Source: Nematostella vectensis (lineage: Eukaryota; Cnidaria; Anthozoa; Actiniaria; Edwardsiidae). Taken from it: DNA of 64,000 nt. Below are positions 1 to 11,951 of the stretch, one piece after another. The notes beneath the pieces are model-generated. The model made no database searches and was not told where the DNA came from. It saw only the letters and a program-made list of their open reading frames with translations. The stretch covers positions 3,349,501-3,413,500 of the forward strand of contig NC_064036.1 of assembly GCF_932526225.1 (NCBI RefSeq). Direction: 5' to 3'. The position numbers and the translations under genes were made by a program. Position 1 is the stretch's first letter. The number at the start of each line of letters is the position of its first letter.

Positions 1-338
1 TAATCAAAGAGGATGACCACTTTGCTGCCCTTGGCAGCAAAATAATGTGTGCACTCGTAGCTCAACGCATCCCACAAAACAAAGAGTGATGTACAAAGAA
101 AGCACAAAAAGAAACAAAGTAAAATGTGATTTATAAAAATGTAATATGCTGAAGTGCTATTACTTGTACGCGAGGTTTGCCATTTATTTGCACATTGCTT
201 AGAAACTATGCAGTTGAATCACGAAAAAAAAAAAGAAAGCTGGACGTCGTCGTTGTCGTCGTTGTGTTATTTATACGTCTTTTAGGACACACGCATCAAT
301 TTTCTCATCCTCAATGGATGAAGGTGCGGCCAATTTCT

Positions 339-1868
339 TTATATCTTCGTTCCAAACCAGTAATTGGTCGTCGCCTCATAAGATGCAGTGCACCGAAAAT
401 TTGGGTTTGCATACTGATATAATCCAAAGTTGTCTTGACTTTCCACACTACCATTAGTTGGAAGAAATTCGCATTTGGAATTAAGTGAGCTGTCATGATG
501 AAGCATCATCCAATTCTCCTGGAAGAATGGCACTGTGCACCCTGTGCAGTTATGGCCCATTACATTGATGTACTCAACTTTACCGCACTTATTTAGACCC
601 TGGAATGTCAGCAAATCGAGCTCGCTTATTCTTGCTCTTAAATAATCTGTATAATCGATTGCATTGGAGGCGAAGTCACTGGTGACTCGCCAGTATGTTG
701 ACGCATTTTGTAGCGACTCCATTCTTGGTTTAGAAAGTCTGTACGCCTCCCAGTTAGGGCTATCTTCTGAGAAGGTGGAGTCATTGAAGAAGGGGATTGA
801 GGAGAACTCGGGTTTAACGCCGTTTGCGTAGCTAAAAGATAAAACCAGTGTCCAGGCCTTCCCGGCCTCTGATGTGAAGTCGCAGTAGACTGGGTACCAG
901 TTGTGATGAGTATCTTGTAGGTAGTAAAGGCCGTTTTCCGTCACGCCGTACTTGAAGTGGTCGCTACATTGCTTGAACAGCATCTGAAATGGACAGGTGG
1001 ACAATTTTTCTTTTTAAGATTTCCAAAACTTGCGTTCCTTATAGACTCATTAAACGAGGTGACGGTGGACATTTTAAAAGTCTGAATCAGATTTGAAGTG
1101 TGTTTTGGGGGTCTTATTTCGAAGTATCTTGCAATATAGGAATTATTTTTTTTTTCTGGATTGACATTTTATTTCATAATACGGAAGGAAATTTATCTAG
1201 GCTATAATCGTTAATAAATTTTGTATTTGTTTGGAAGTATTTTGTTAATCCCTTTCCAAATTTGGAAATCGCGACCTTAGTACGAATCATGTGATTTCAG
1301 AAAAACTGTCTTTAAAAGAAAAACTGCCTTTTTTCGAAAAATAAGTTTTTAATGGAGCCCTGATTTTTAACTTAAAGTCTCATGACTTCAGCCTCAGACC
1401 CACATATCTGTCCCGTGTCATTTTTATCAGTAAAGGGAATTCTTCTGCTTTCGTAACTACAATGTAACTAGGCGTTCACTTTCTGCTTACCGCTTGGTCC
1501 AGTACTTGAGTAAACACTGTCTTCGAGGCGGGCTCCATTTGCTCGAGTTGTTCGATCAATGATCCCGACACTCCGATGCTATTCAACTCGCAAATCATAG
1601 AAGTGGTGATATAATTGTACGACTTGCAGCGCGGGAAGAGCTTCAGACACTCCTGGGCACACGAGACGAGGCTCGGAGATGGCACGGCCTTGATAGCGGA
1701 GCCCTTGAGCTTCTTGTCGGGGTAGGCAAGTGAGGGAATGCTGTTACGGTAAACTTGGTGCATGTCTTGCTTGGTGTTTCCCTGCACCATCAGCGAGAGG
1801 AAGAGAAAGAGGCTAAAGAATCGAAACAAAGTAAGAACTACCATTCTTGCACGGAAATCGGCACACAT
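339..1868 (-). CDS. PAN/fibrinogen-like secreted protein, copy A1 (skeletal organic matrix protein 5-like)
   Basis: There are two coding exons: 1491-1868 (126 codons) and 339-983 (214 codons plus stop), giving 340 aa. The donor is GCG/GTAAGC and the acceptor CCATTTCAG/ATG, phase 0, with a 507-bp intron. Exon 1 encodes a signal peptide (hydrophobic run at about residues 9-30) and a PAN/Apple-like segment with C70, C74, C81 and C93. Exon 2 encodes a cysteine-bearing fibrinogen-C-like domain with motifs such as NGLYYLQD, YCDFTSEAGKAWTLV and GHNCTGC, and has several N-glycosylation sequons. The protein is probably extracellular. The ATG at 1868 is used here, but the ATG at 1847 (MVVLTLF) gives an equally good signal peptide and is the one shared by four of the five copies. 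An AATAAA lies downstream at 183-188. Unlike the other four copies, the cysteine in WRVTCDF is serine here. The family name comes from recalled coral annotations. Confidence 0.75.
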
Positions 1869-3008
1869 CTAGCTGTCGTAAGATATTTTTAAATATCTTA
1901 CGACTTAAAAGTGTCGTGCATTTTATTAGTTTTTAGACCGCCGCTGACAACCAATCACCTTCGCCTTTCTTGCAGAGCGTGTACAGGATATTGCAGGGAA
2001 ACTACAATTAGCTTATTGCGAACAACTGTGCCAGCCCGTACGCACCCATGAAAGAAGACAACATTTCTAGTAAACTCAGCCTTATTTTCTCAGTCATTTT
2101 AATCATTTTTAGATTAATTTTGAAATTATTTATTCGTGGTTTTATGTCTGTATTTTGAGCTTCCTATTTATCCCTCGATCTGTGAGCCGTACGTCTTGCG
2201 TAATTACGCAAGTAATTACTTCAATCGCTGTTTTGACTAACTGTACGGCATTAAAACCATACTGTTTGATGACAGATTTGTTATAACTTTAGCTTTGCGA
2301 TAGTTTTCTTAGCAATTGCCAAAATGTGACAGTTCGCCGGTAAAAAGCCGCCATTTCAAAACAAACTAGACCCTGCGCGCAGGGTTGACTGGGATATTTG
2401 AGAAATTCATATGCATAATGTATGAGGAATTGCAATTTGTTTTAGTCACTGTGTTGTGACATGAAAAACAAAAAAAATGTTTTTTTTTTTCTACTATTAA
2501 AAAACATTTAATTATTAAAGAAATGTTAACACTGATTTTGGCAATTTATGTAAGAAACACAAGCTTTCCCGGCGGGGGAGGGGACCCCATAAAAGGCTGT
2601 AAACCAAAGTTATTCATTATTATGAACAATATAATGGTCTCCATTGTTTATTATTTCACTTGTAAACACAAAGTAAACAACAAGACCATTCATGCTATTA
2701 CATTGTTTAAACAAACATATTTTGGTGCCAAATGAGAGGGCCATATAAAATATCTGGATGTATAACAGGATATTAAATTGGTAGAAGTCTAGTTCTATCG
2801 TGTATTTAACCAAATGCTATCTTTGGGGGTAGACGACATAGGCTAGCAAAGAGAAGAAAGTCACAGTGGAGCTGGAACCGTAATAGAATACAGAAAAACT
2901 TGAAATATGTTTCATATTATGGTAAATTTGCTGTTACAACCAAAATGAGCCATAATGAGTACTGTTTAATTGTTTTTATTGTTTATGGCAATTTTTTCAT
3001 TCGCTTTG
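1869..3008. other. 5' flank of copy A1, no gene seen
   Basis: This is repeated as 16210-17340, 39230-40220 and 42826-43960. It includes the probable promoter of the PAN/fibrinogen-like gene. A short inverted repeat AAATATCTTACGAC with its complement lies just upstream of the start codon (about 1882-1907) in this copy only. The small open frames inside are weak and AT-biased. Confidence 0.6.
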
Positions 3009-3431
3009 TCACTTCCACGATTATTAAGAACAGCCAAGCGACGATTTTTAGCCTGAAAAGCTATGCAACAAGCGGCCCGCAAATACTCGGCAAAGTATGA
3101 ACAAAGCGTGGAGTTCGACATTTCATGCATCTTTAATTGTGCCGAGCATTCGCATGTCGCCTTAGCGATTTTTTTCAAGCTCGAAGCCATCGCTTGACGG
3201 TTCTAAATAACGGTGGGAGGTTTTTAAAGTAAAAACTTTTCATTTTGGTTTAATGGCAAAAAGAAAAAAGGGAAGTACATCTACTTTTTCTCCTTGCACA
3301 GCTGTTTTGGCGAAAACGAGGTGCCGAACTCCACGCTTCGGTCATACTGTGCCGAGCATTTGCGGGTCACTCAATGCACAGCTTTTCAAGCTAAAAAACA
3401 TCTCTTGGCTTTTCTTAATAATCGTGGAAGT
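3009..3431. repeat. Foldback (inverted-repeat) element
   Basis: The sequence at 3009-3121 is repeated in inverted orientation at about 3320-3431, with clear but imperfect matches, for example CACTTCCACGATTATTAAGA facing its complement at the right end. The arms are about 112 bp and the core about 200 bp. No open frame in the core looks like a transposase. The sequence just right of the element (3432-3550) is an inverted copy of what units B and C hold at about 17345-17460, so an older, longer inverted-repeat element probably sits here. It is most likely a MITE or foldback element. Confidence 0.6.
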
Positions 3432-4504
3432 GTTTCAAAGCCAGAAACTTGTTATTTAGGCTAAAAATCGAGAAAATGGGAGACAGCCGTTCAGCTATAG
3501 TTTTTTTTTTCCTCCTTTACCGGAAGCCTTGCAAGTAGACACAGCGTTTTTCATTTATGTAAGTACAAAATCCTCTAATTCTTATAGCAAATGTTTCATT
3601 TTTCATTAAAATGTTTTATTTAAAAATATGACATTCAATAAGAGATAAGGAATCTGTCTTAGAAAGAAAAAGAAAACAATAAACAAATCAAAGGAAGGCA
3701 TGTGTTATTATTAGCAACAAAAAAGGTTTATACATCCATTGGTATTTCGAGTTTCATCAGGTTTGTTGAGGACACACTGTTTATCAGGAATTGATTGAAC
3801 CCTCAGCTCTAAAGTAGACAACGTAATATTGGCAATTGAGATTACCTCTAGTCCTGAGTGCATAGAGCATTTTAAGGTCTTGAAACAGTCTATAACTGAC
3901 TGTGCAGTAAGTCTGGACTAGTCGAGTCCCCCGTCAAGTGTAGAATCGAAAATCCTCCCCGACGAAGTACGGGGTTAAAAATCCAAGTCGAGTACGACTT
4001 TCTTCAGCGACATTATAGATGACAAAGCTTTGATTGCATTTCCAGTACTGAAATTGTAAATCTTGCCTTTTCAACAACGAGTCTCCGGTGAGATTTCAAA
4101 GTCCAATATATGGCGGACTGAAATCCAGTCTGAGAAATTTTACCAATAATTGGGCTTGGGGTTCCTGTGCATTGCGCAATTTTGCAGACTTGTCGAAAAA
4201 ACAGTTGAATTTTATGGCTACCACAGGTATCCCAGTCACCAGGTCCCACCAGGTACCGTACCAGCCTCGATACCAAATAAGGAAAGCGCGAATTAAATAT
4301 TTAATAAGGTATCAAAATAGCCCCATGAGCGAACAAAATCTTCACGAACATCGACGAAAGTCAGAAGCGAAACCTCGCCTCCATAAGCCCGTAACCTTGC
4401 ATCCATAAGCCCGTAAGGTAAACAGGAAAATCTATTGAGGAAAAAAAGAAATGTTATTTCCCAGCTAAGGGTCGGTCCGTATCGTGAAATACCGTGACCT
4501 CGGC
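3432..4504. other. Unit A-specific AT-rich DNA, no gene seen
   Basis: Open frames are short and overlap on both strands. No recognisable domain, RNA gene or splice-supported exon was found. Confidence 0.5.
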
Positions 4505-4551
4505 CTTGAAAATACTAACCTCGGCCTTCGGCCTCGGTCAGTATTTTCAAG
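4505..4551. repeat. Perfect 12-bp stem hairpin with CCTCGGCCTTCGGCCTCGG apex
   Basis: CTTGAAAATACT at 4505-4516 is complementary to 4540-4551, and the loop itself is a CG-rich palindrome. Related single-arm versions occur at about 17475 and 44095. The context is repeat-derived DNA next to the minisatellite, so this is probably a transposon end rather than a gene control element. Confidence 0.6.
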
Positions 4552-4580
4552 ACCTCTTCAGCTGGTAATAATAATATATA

Positions 4581-5330
4581 TTCTGCACATACTCGTCAGT
4601 AAAGAATATCTAATCCTGCACATACTCGTCAGTAAAGAATATCTAATCCTGCACATACTCGTCAGTAAAGAATATCTAATCCTGTACATACTCGTCAGTA
4701 AAGAATATCTAATCCTGCACATACTCGCCAGTAAAGAATATCTAATCCTGCACATACTCGTCAGTAAAGAATATCTAATCCTGCACATACTCGTCAGTAA
4801 AGAATATCTAATCCTGCACATACTCGTCAGTAAAGAATATCTAATCCTGCACATACTCGTCAGTAAAGAATATCTAATCCTGCACATACTCGTCAGTAAA
4901 GAATATCTAATCCTGCACATACTCGTCAGTAAAGAATGTCTAATCCTGCACATACTCGTCAGTAAAGAATATCTAATCCTGCACATACTCGTCAGTAAAG
5001 AATATCTAATCCTGCACATACTCGTCAGTAAAGAATATCTAATCCTGCACATACTGGTCAGTAAAGAATATCTAATTCTGCACATACTCGTCAGTAAAGA
5101 ATATCTAATCCTGCACATACTCGTCAGTAAAGAATATCTAATCCTGCACATACTCGTCAGTAAAGAATATCTAATCCTGCACATACTCGTCAGTAAAGAA
5201 TATCTAATCCTGCACATACTCGTCAGTAAAGAATATCTAATCCTGCACATACTCGTCAGTAAAGAATATCTAATCCTGCACATACTCGTCAGTAAAGAAT
5301 ATCTAATCCTGCACATACTCGTCAGTAAAT
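4581..5330. repeat. 33-bp minisatellite, about 23 copies (unit A only)
   Basis: The unit contains CACATACTCGTCAGTAAAGA followed by ATATCTAATCCTG, repeated head to tail with only scattered substitutions. Because 33 is divisible by 3 it stays open in frames on both strands, producing artificial repeat proteins. The array is missing at the matching places in units B and C, so it expanded or was lost after duplication. Confidence 0.95.
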
Positions 5331-6099
5331 CTTCGCTAGGCCATGGAATGTAACCGAGAACAGAAATTAATGGAAATTTGATAAAGTAGAGCCAATTGCC
5401 CAAGGATCGAACCTCCACAGATCAGATGTAACGAGAGAAAAAAATAGACCATACTCCCAGACAAACGCTGAAACACCATATGGCAGCTAACTTCAGCCCT
5501 GTCTTAGCCGGTTACGCCACGCACAGCTCGCTGAGATGTAGACAGTCTTTTTCACGCTTGCGACCCTTGGGGATTAGCTTGTTACTATAGTAGTGTGATA
5601 ATTTCGTCGCCATGTACACTGTGACCTCGGCATAACTTAAAGGCCCCCTAAAGATATTTGAATTCTAAAACCAAATCAAAATGTTCTCGCAAGTCTTCAT
5701 CAGCTAGTCGCAAATGACATGACACTTTACAAAAAGTCGCATCAATTTAAAAAAAGTCGCATTTTATATTTTGCTATTACTTTCTAAGTACTCAGAGAAT
5801 TTTTCCGCCTTTTAGATGCAAAATGGGCTTTATTTAAAGATATTTGATGATGTTTTCCGCCACGCCCATCTTGACTCGGTTTGTATAATTTTTCAAAAGG
5901 AGTGTTTTGTCTCACGCTGTTGTTTGATGAAAAGGAGTTCACTACAAGTGCACAAAAGTTTTTTTTCTCTGTGAAATACACTTATTAATAACGATAAAAT
6001 TATCATAGTCGTTCACTATTTTTTTCAGACAAACACTTTTTTTGCTGAATTCTTGATTGGATTTTCGAAAGAAACCTATCACATGCTCAAAAGGTTGCA
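5331..6099. other. Non-coding spacer of unit A
   Basis: From about 5580 this matches units B (from about 17530) and C (from about 44140). It holds short A/T-rich runs and no convincing gene. Confidence 0.5.
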
Positions 6100-6815
6100 T
6101 TCGGGAATCCATGTATCGCAACTAACGTTAAAGACTTCACAGATCACGCGACCAACTTGTTATACCCCCTTACGCCCCACTCTTGACATCTACATGGCAT
6201 ATAACGAGTTTAGTTGTCATACGATGTTTTGGCGTAAGGGTAGTTTTACTTTATTGGCGTCATCGATGACGTCTTATTGCACCCCATTTGAAACATACAT
6301 CATACCTACCGAGTTTTGTTGTCATACGGTGGTGCTTTAATGAAATATATATTCTTTTTATTTTGATGACGTCAAAATATTGTTGCTTTAGTGACGTCGC
6401 AATCACGTGACTATATTGGTACACCCCCTTGGCACCTTCATGACACATACTAAGATTGGTTGTTGTATGATGTTTCTTTTATGAGATACGGATATTTTTG
6501 TTCTAAATGAAATCGGTATAGTTGTGCTTTTAGTGTCGTCATCGATGACATCAAAATCACGTGACCATACCAAAGCTAACCCCTTGACACCAACATGACA
6601 CCTACCAAGTTTGGTTGTTATACAATGTTTCTTTCACGAGATATGATGTTTTTATTTTGATGACGTCAGCATATTTCGCCTCTAGTGACGTTACCGATGA
6701 CGTCACCAATCACGTGACCAAAGTTTTGCACCTCCCTTGACACAAACATGAAACCCGCCAAGTTTGGTTGTCATACGTTGCTTTTAAGGGACGGACGGAC
6801 GGACATCGCGTCACG
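6100..6815. repeat. Diverged tandem repeat with CRE-like and CACGTG sites
   Basis: Four to five diverged repeats of roughly 120-190 bp each contain a CTTGACA(C/T)C-ACATGACAC segment, a TTTGGTTGT(C/T)ATAC segment, one or more TGACGTCA/ATGACGTC palindromes and an AATCACGTGAC site. The array ends in a GGGACGGACGGACGGACATC run. The same array is at about 18050-18725 and 44700-45370. No protein frame persists across repeats, so it is probably an ancient satellite-like element. Confidence 0.75.
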
Positions 6816-8755
6816 AAAACTCAAGTCTATGGGTTATCAATATTTGTTACCATATTTGTTTTGTATACCACTTTTTCTTAGGTATGGGGCTCCGCTCACG
6901 CGGCGCTTCGCTATAAATGGCCGAGTCTAGCTTGGTCTGTAAAAGCCATGCCAATGTTGAGAGGTGCATTAAAAAGGATTCTTCAGCGAAGGATACCTCG
7001 CGCTAAAATGAAGAGCTTTCCAAGGATTAGACGCGTCGCAGTGCAGAAGACAACTACCTTATTGCACTTAATTTTCGCGACTTCAAAATTTTGCGATGGC
7101 GATATTTCGCGACACTTTATTTTTCGCGATTTCGCTGTTTTCGTAAGGTCACTTTATTTTCCCGAAGTCACGGTTTTAGGACAATAAAATCAAGCTAAAG
7201 AAGGGGAATTGAAATGTGCTTTAAAATCATCAAAACTGTAACAATTTGTAACAAAAACATTAGTGGCTGAATCTATATCCACAAAAATCTATAAATACAC
7301 TTCAGAATTGTCCAACTCAACCCCTTACGGTACTATATGTACATTAGACGACTAAAAAGACACGGTCGCTGTTTCCATAAACAGATAAAGATTCAAACGG
7401 TTAACTTTACACCCAAAGGCTTTTTGTATACTCGCGACACTTTTGAATGGCCCAGGGTAAGCTAAACAAGTAAGGCTTGTATGATCTGCTGGCATCTTTC
7501 CAATGACATCATGCCTACTAACACTAGCGAGAAAAGACGAAAGCGGGGACGTAAGTGCTTCCCGCGGGTGTGGACATCAGTGCGTTTAGTGGACCCAAGC
7601 GAAGAAGAAGCGGAGGAAAAAACGAAACGGTCCCTTTTTCTTCTCTTCTCCGCTTGCCTCTCCTGCGCACAGATTTTCACGGGCGTGTAAGCTCGCTTCA
7701 TTCTCCATCTAGACCACTAGGCTTGGCCGCCTTGGTCGCCACACCCTAATAATCTGGTCGCCTAGTTTGGTCACCACAGGGTGCACCGCTGTGAAGGGTT
7801 CATTTTGGCTCCTCGTTGGCACTGGAACAGTCTTGAAAATGTCTCAAAATTGGAGGCGGTAACCGTTGATCTGCGAAAAAAAACAAGTGCGAAAAAGAAT
7901 CCATTAAGTTGACGGGTTTGATTTTCCTACCTTTTAGGGTATGAAATTCTATTAACTGTTTTCCGTTATCGGGTGTCAAGATTTTTCCGCTTCTGCTATC
8001 CCATAAGGGGATCATCACGTGGATAATCTTAATCTGACAACTGGACGTGAATGTAGTCAGAAAAGAGATGTACACGATGGTGACGTCTTAAGGTAATTCC
8101 CTTGAATTGCACTGCTCACCCCTTCTGCGCATAGTGGCGCGCGCTGTTTGTTCGAATTTTCCGGTATTAAGTGCGCGCGCGCGCCACAGTTGTACAAGAA
8201 AACACAGCAAAAGGCGCGCGTTTTTTACTTAAAATCGCTTTGACAGAAAAACTAAGTCGGTTACCCCCATTTTTTATTTACTCAAATAGTTAAATATAAA
8301 CTACAAAATAGCTGATGTCATACCAGGGTGTGAGTCGTCTTGTTTGTGAGTCTTGTCCTGCACTTGTGAAAGGGTGCGCCCGCAATCAGAGTCGACTCTC
8401 ATCCCATTCTCTTAATAAATCTCTATTCAAAGTCTTAGCAATCTACACTATTCTACTTATTATCGGACATGAAAATTAACTCTGAATGATCAGCAGAAAC
8501 CCATGAGTTACGTGCTAATAATTATCTTTTTGTTTAATGATTATTGTAAGGCTTTCCACTTTGGATCTAAATGCAACATAAGGGTGTGCTCCATATCATC
8601 CAAACAGTCCGTATCCACAATCCTTGCACACTGCGTACCCCAGCCTCCCATGTATGTGCACATAACATTTTTAACATTGTATCACTAGCGCCTCTCAGTG
8701 TACGTACTGAGTGCGCCTCTAGTGTACGTACTGAATTAACTGTTTACTCTCTCAG
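6816..8755. other. Spacer with empty Polinton site, no gene seen
   Basis: The uninterrupted target TTTGTTTTGTATACC near 6855-6870 is the pre-insertion version of the Polinton junctions in unit B. An 80-codon frame at 6948-7187 recurs in all three units but consists of TTTCGCGA-rich repeat sequence and has no recognisable domain. A GCGCGCGCGC run is at about 8171. Confidence 0.55.
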
Positions 8756-8879
8756 TGGTAAAGTGGAAGGGAGACTTCGCTGTGGAAGCTACATCATGGT
8801 AACTGTGGCGGATACCAATGTCTACCTGGTCGTGCTGGACGGCGGGTATTGTCCAGATTCTACTGTCAAGTGTAAATCG
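8756..8879 (+). CDS. Candidate internal exon, cysteine-containing beta-rich segment
   Basis: A polypyrimidine tract ending CTCTCTCAG (8747-8755) is followed by an open 124-nt stretch that ends at a perfect GTAAGT donor (8880-8885). In the open phase it encodes 41 codons including GRLRCGSYIMVTVADTNVYL and GGYCPDSTVKCKS. The pattern loosely recalls an SUEL/rhamnose-binding lectin segment, but that is only a guess. No partner exons were recognised nearby. The unit B equivalent (35702-35824) has lost one base. It may be a relic exon. Confidence 0.3.
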
Positions 8880-8885
8880 GTAAGT

Positions 8886-9422
8886 GCTGATGAATGACTG
8901 CTAGCCATCTCAGCGTAAATACAGCGTAGGTAGGCAGCAGCCCTACAGGCTGGTTTTTACGCGACATATATAAACAGAATGATTAGCTAATAAATACAAA
9001 AAGCCCAAATAGTCGTGTTCGTGAACCAGAAGAATGAATACAATACACCTAAAACTGGAATTCGACTCTGCCAAAGACTTCTCCAGGGTAGTGTTTATAC
9101 TAAAGCTCTAACATTTTTTATTGTAATTGTTCGTATCGCTATGTTGATGCTTTGCCGAGATAATAACTATCCCTTCCATTACCTCGTGATCTACCAAATT
9201 CTTTGAAACCCCGTCGGATCTGTTGAAGACGCGCCAACCCCACTGCTGGTCTTGTAAGGGACTCGAGAACCCCTTGCAGTATTGACAAACGCAATGGTCA
9301 GCTATTATTTGGGGAATATGTGATGCAAGACAGCTTGTCTCGGGCCTCAGGATGGCGATGCATCTACAATATTTTCCCGCATCGTTTCTCTATTATACAG
9401 CAAAGAGTTGGTTTTTGATTGT
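8886..9422. other. 3' flank of copy A2, no gene seen
   Basis: This matches 35831-36370 in unit B. Short open frames run into the antisense of the fibrinogen-like exon and are not supported. Confidence 0.5.
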
Positions 9423-11942
9423 TTAGATCTCCGCTCCAAACCAGTAGTTTGTCGTTGCCTGACTGGTAGACGAGCAGCGAAAATTCGAGTTTGCGTACTC
9501 ATACAAGCCAAAGTTGTCTTGACTGCTTACGCTTCCAGCAGTTGGAGGAAAAGTGCAGGAGGAACTTTTTGTGCTGTCATGATGAAATATCGCCGAACTC
9601 GTCTGGAAGAATGATGCTGTGCATTCAGTACAGTTATGACCCATTACGTTGATGTACTCAACTTTACCACACTTTGGTGAACCGTAGAATGTAAGCAAAT
9701 CCATCTCGCTCATTCTCGCTCTTAAATAATCCCGGTAATCGATGGTTATCACTTCAAAGTCACAAGTCACTCTCCAGTGGGTGGACACTTGTTGAAGCCA
9801 TTCCATTCTGGGTTTGGAAAGTCTGTAAGACACCCAGTTAGGGCCATCTTCTGAGAGAGAGCCATCATCTAAGAAGGGAATTGAGAAGAACTCGGGCTTA
9901 GCGTGGTTTGCGTAGCTAAAAGATAAAACCAGTGTCCAGGCCTTCCCGGCCTCTGATGTGAAGTCGCAGTAGACTGGGTACCAGTTGTGATGAGTATCTT
10001 GTAGGTAGTAAAGGCCGTTTTGCGTCACGCCGTACTTGAAGTGGTCGCTACATTGCTTGAACAGCATCTGAAATGGACAGGTGGACAATTTTTCTTTTTA
10101 AGATTTCCAAAACTTGCGTTCCTTATAGACTCATTAATCGAGGTGACGATGGACATTTTAAAAGTCTGTATCAGATTTTAAGTGTGTTTTAGGGATCTTA
10201 TATTTCGAATATTGAGGTATCTTGCAATATAGGGATTATATTATTTTTTCTGGATTGACATTTTATTTCATAATACGGAAGAAAATTTTTCTAGGCTATA
10301 ATCGTTAATAAATTTAGTATTTGTTTGGAAGTATTTTGTTAAACCCTTTCCAAATTTGGAAATCGAGAATGACGAAATGAAAAGTCATAAGTGAATAATC
10401 AAAACTAGGGGGATATCATGTTTTTTAATCTTAATACATCACAATTTACATTGCATCATGTTTCAAAAACGAATCTTTAAATGCACATAATTAATCAAGA
10501 AGTCAGGTAGTTTTACAATTTAGTGATTTCTAATGAGTCACTTTTTCCTATAATTTCTGAAATATCTGTCCATAAGATTTTCAAGATCGCAAAATATTTT
10601 TTAACGTTTCAAGAAAAGCGCGGTAAAAGAATGAAAAACTGAGTTTTTAGTCTACAAAAAATGTTGATTTAATCATTGTAAGGTTTAAATAATGTCGGGG
10701 CCAGAAAAATGTGCGTATACATATACGTGCATAAAATATTGTGTAATGCTTATTTATAATATTTGATAAAGAAATCATTTCTTTCGCTTGTTTATCTTAT
10801 TTTGCATATTACTAACATCTACTTGAAGCTTACTTTGACTTTTAAATTGTTTCAGAAAGATACTTTTGTGGTGAAATTCATCTCCGTTAAGGGTGCATTT
10901 AACTTTCCACAGAAAATCTAAATTTCTCGCTTAAAGTTAAAAAGGCGTTAATTGTAAACTGAACATTTATCAATTCCCTAACGAGGACTTTTTGAATTCC
11001 ATGTAAGTAATTCCATAAAGCTATAGCGTTACCAATGACAACTCATTTACGAGTTTCCCTTTTCAAAATTAGTAACCAAAATAATAAGTTTTACCCAATT
11101 TGTGTCCAACTGGAAAAGTTTAAACTAAATGTATTCATATTTGCATGAAAATGGTATAAAAATAGCTGCCGATTTCGGGGACTAATTGCCTTCTTTCATT
11201 TAACCTTTTCATTTATTCACCAAGCGTTATATGGTTAATTTTCTCTTGACGTCACCAATGGTAAAAAAAATAAAGGCGAGGAAAGGTTTATTGAAATAAT
11301 TGTAAGGGAAACCTGGGTTTTAATAGAAAGTAGAATCCCATCCATTTTTGTTAATGCAAGTTTTGGCAATCAAACAGGAACAGTGTTTATTTAGATTGAA
11401 CCCTTTCCAAAAACAGCAAACACGATCGTCAGCCTTCGTCGCGGCAAAATCCACGCAGAAAGCCCAGTTTGTGCCGACAGCTTTCCTGTAATCTTATCAT
11501 ATTAGATAGAGAGTATGAACTGATACTACGAAGGCTTCTGTTCTTTTTCAATTAAAATCTGCGTTTTAAGGAACGGTTACTTTGTGCTTACCGTTTGGTC
11601 CAGTACTTGAGTAAACACTGTCTTCGAGGCGGGCTCCATTTGCTCGAGTTGTTCGATCAATGATCCCGACACTCCGATGCTATTCAACTCGCAAATCATA
11701 GAAGTGGTGATATAATTGTACGACTTGCAGCGCGGGAAGAGCTTCAGACACTCCTGGGCACACGAGACGAGGCTCGGAGATGGAACGGCCTTGATAGCGG
11801 AGCCCTTGAGCTTCTTGTCGGGGTAGGCAAGTGAGGGAATGCTGTTACGGTAAACTTGGTGCATGTCTTGCTTGGTGTTTCCCTGTACCATCAGCGAGAG
11901 GAAGAGAAAGAGGCTAAGGAGCTGAGAATACATAGAATACAT
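9423..11942 (-). CDS. PAN/fibrinogen-like secreted protein, copy A2
   Basis: Exons are 11592-11942 and 9423-10067, with a 1,524-bp intron, a GTAAGC donor and phase 0. The fibrinogen-like exon belongs to a second sequence type (SIPFLDDGSLSED, TIDYRDYLRARMSE) that differs from copies A1, B1 and C1. The PAN segment is nearly identical to the others. The 5' end is different: before SLFLFLSLMVQG it reads MYSMYSQLL instead of MVVLTLFRF, so first-exon sequence upstream of the signal peptide has been replaced. The open frame extends upstream to a GTG, but the first ATG is at 11942, with another at 11933. The signal peptide is still plausible. The sequence upstream (11950-13680) is unlike the promoter region of the other copies, so its expression may differ. 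Confidence 0.7.
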
Positions 11943-11951
11943 CTCAGGCAC

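Noticed and set aside
4581..5330. Long open frames on both strands (about 285 aa each) with an 11-residue repeat
   Set aside because: They arise because the 33-bp minisatellite unit is divisible by three and has no stops; no start context, splice sites or composition of a real protein, and the array is absent in units B and C.
6948..7187. 79-aa frame recurring in all units (also near 33890 and 45511)
   Set aside because: It recurs only because the unit is duplicated; the DNA is TTTCGCGA-rich repeat and substitutions between copies show no bias to silent sites that I can see.
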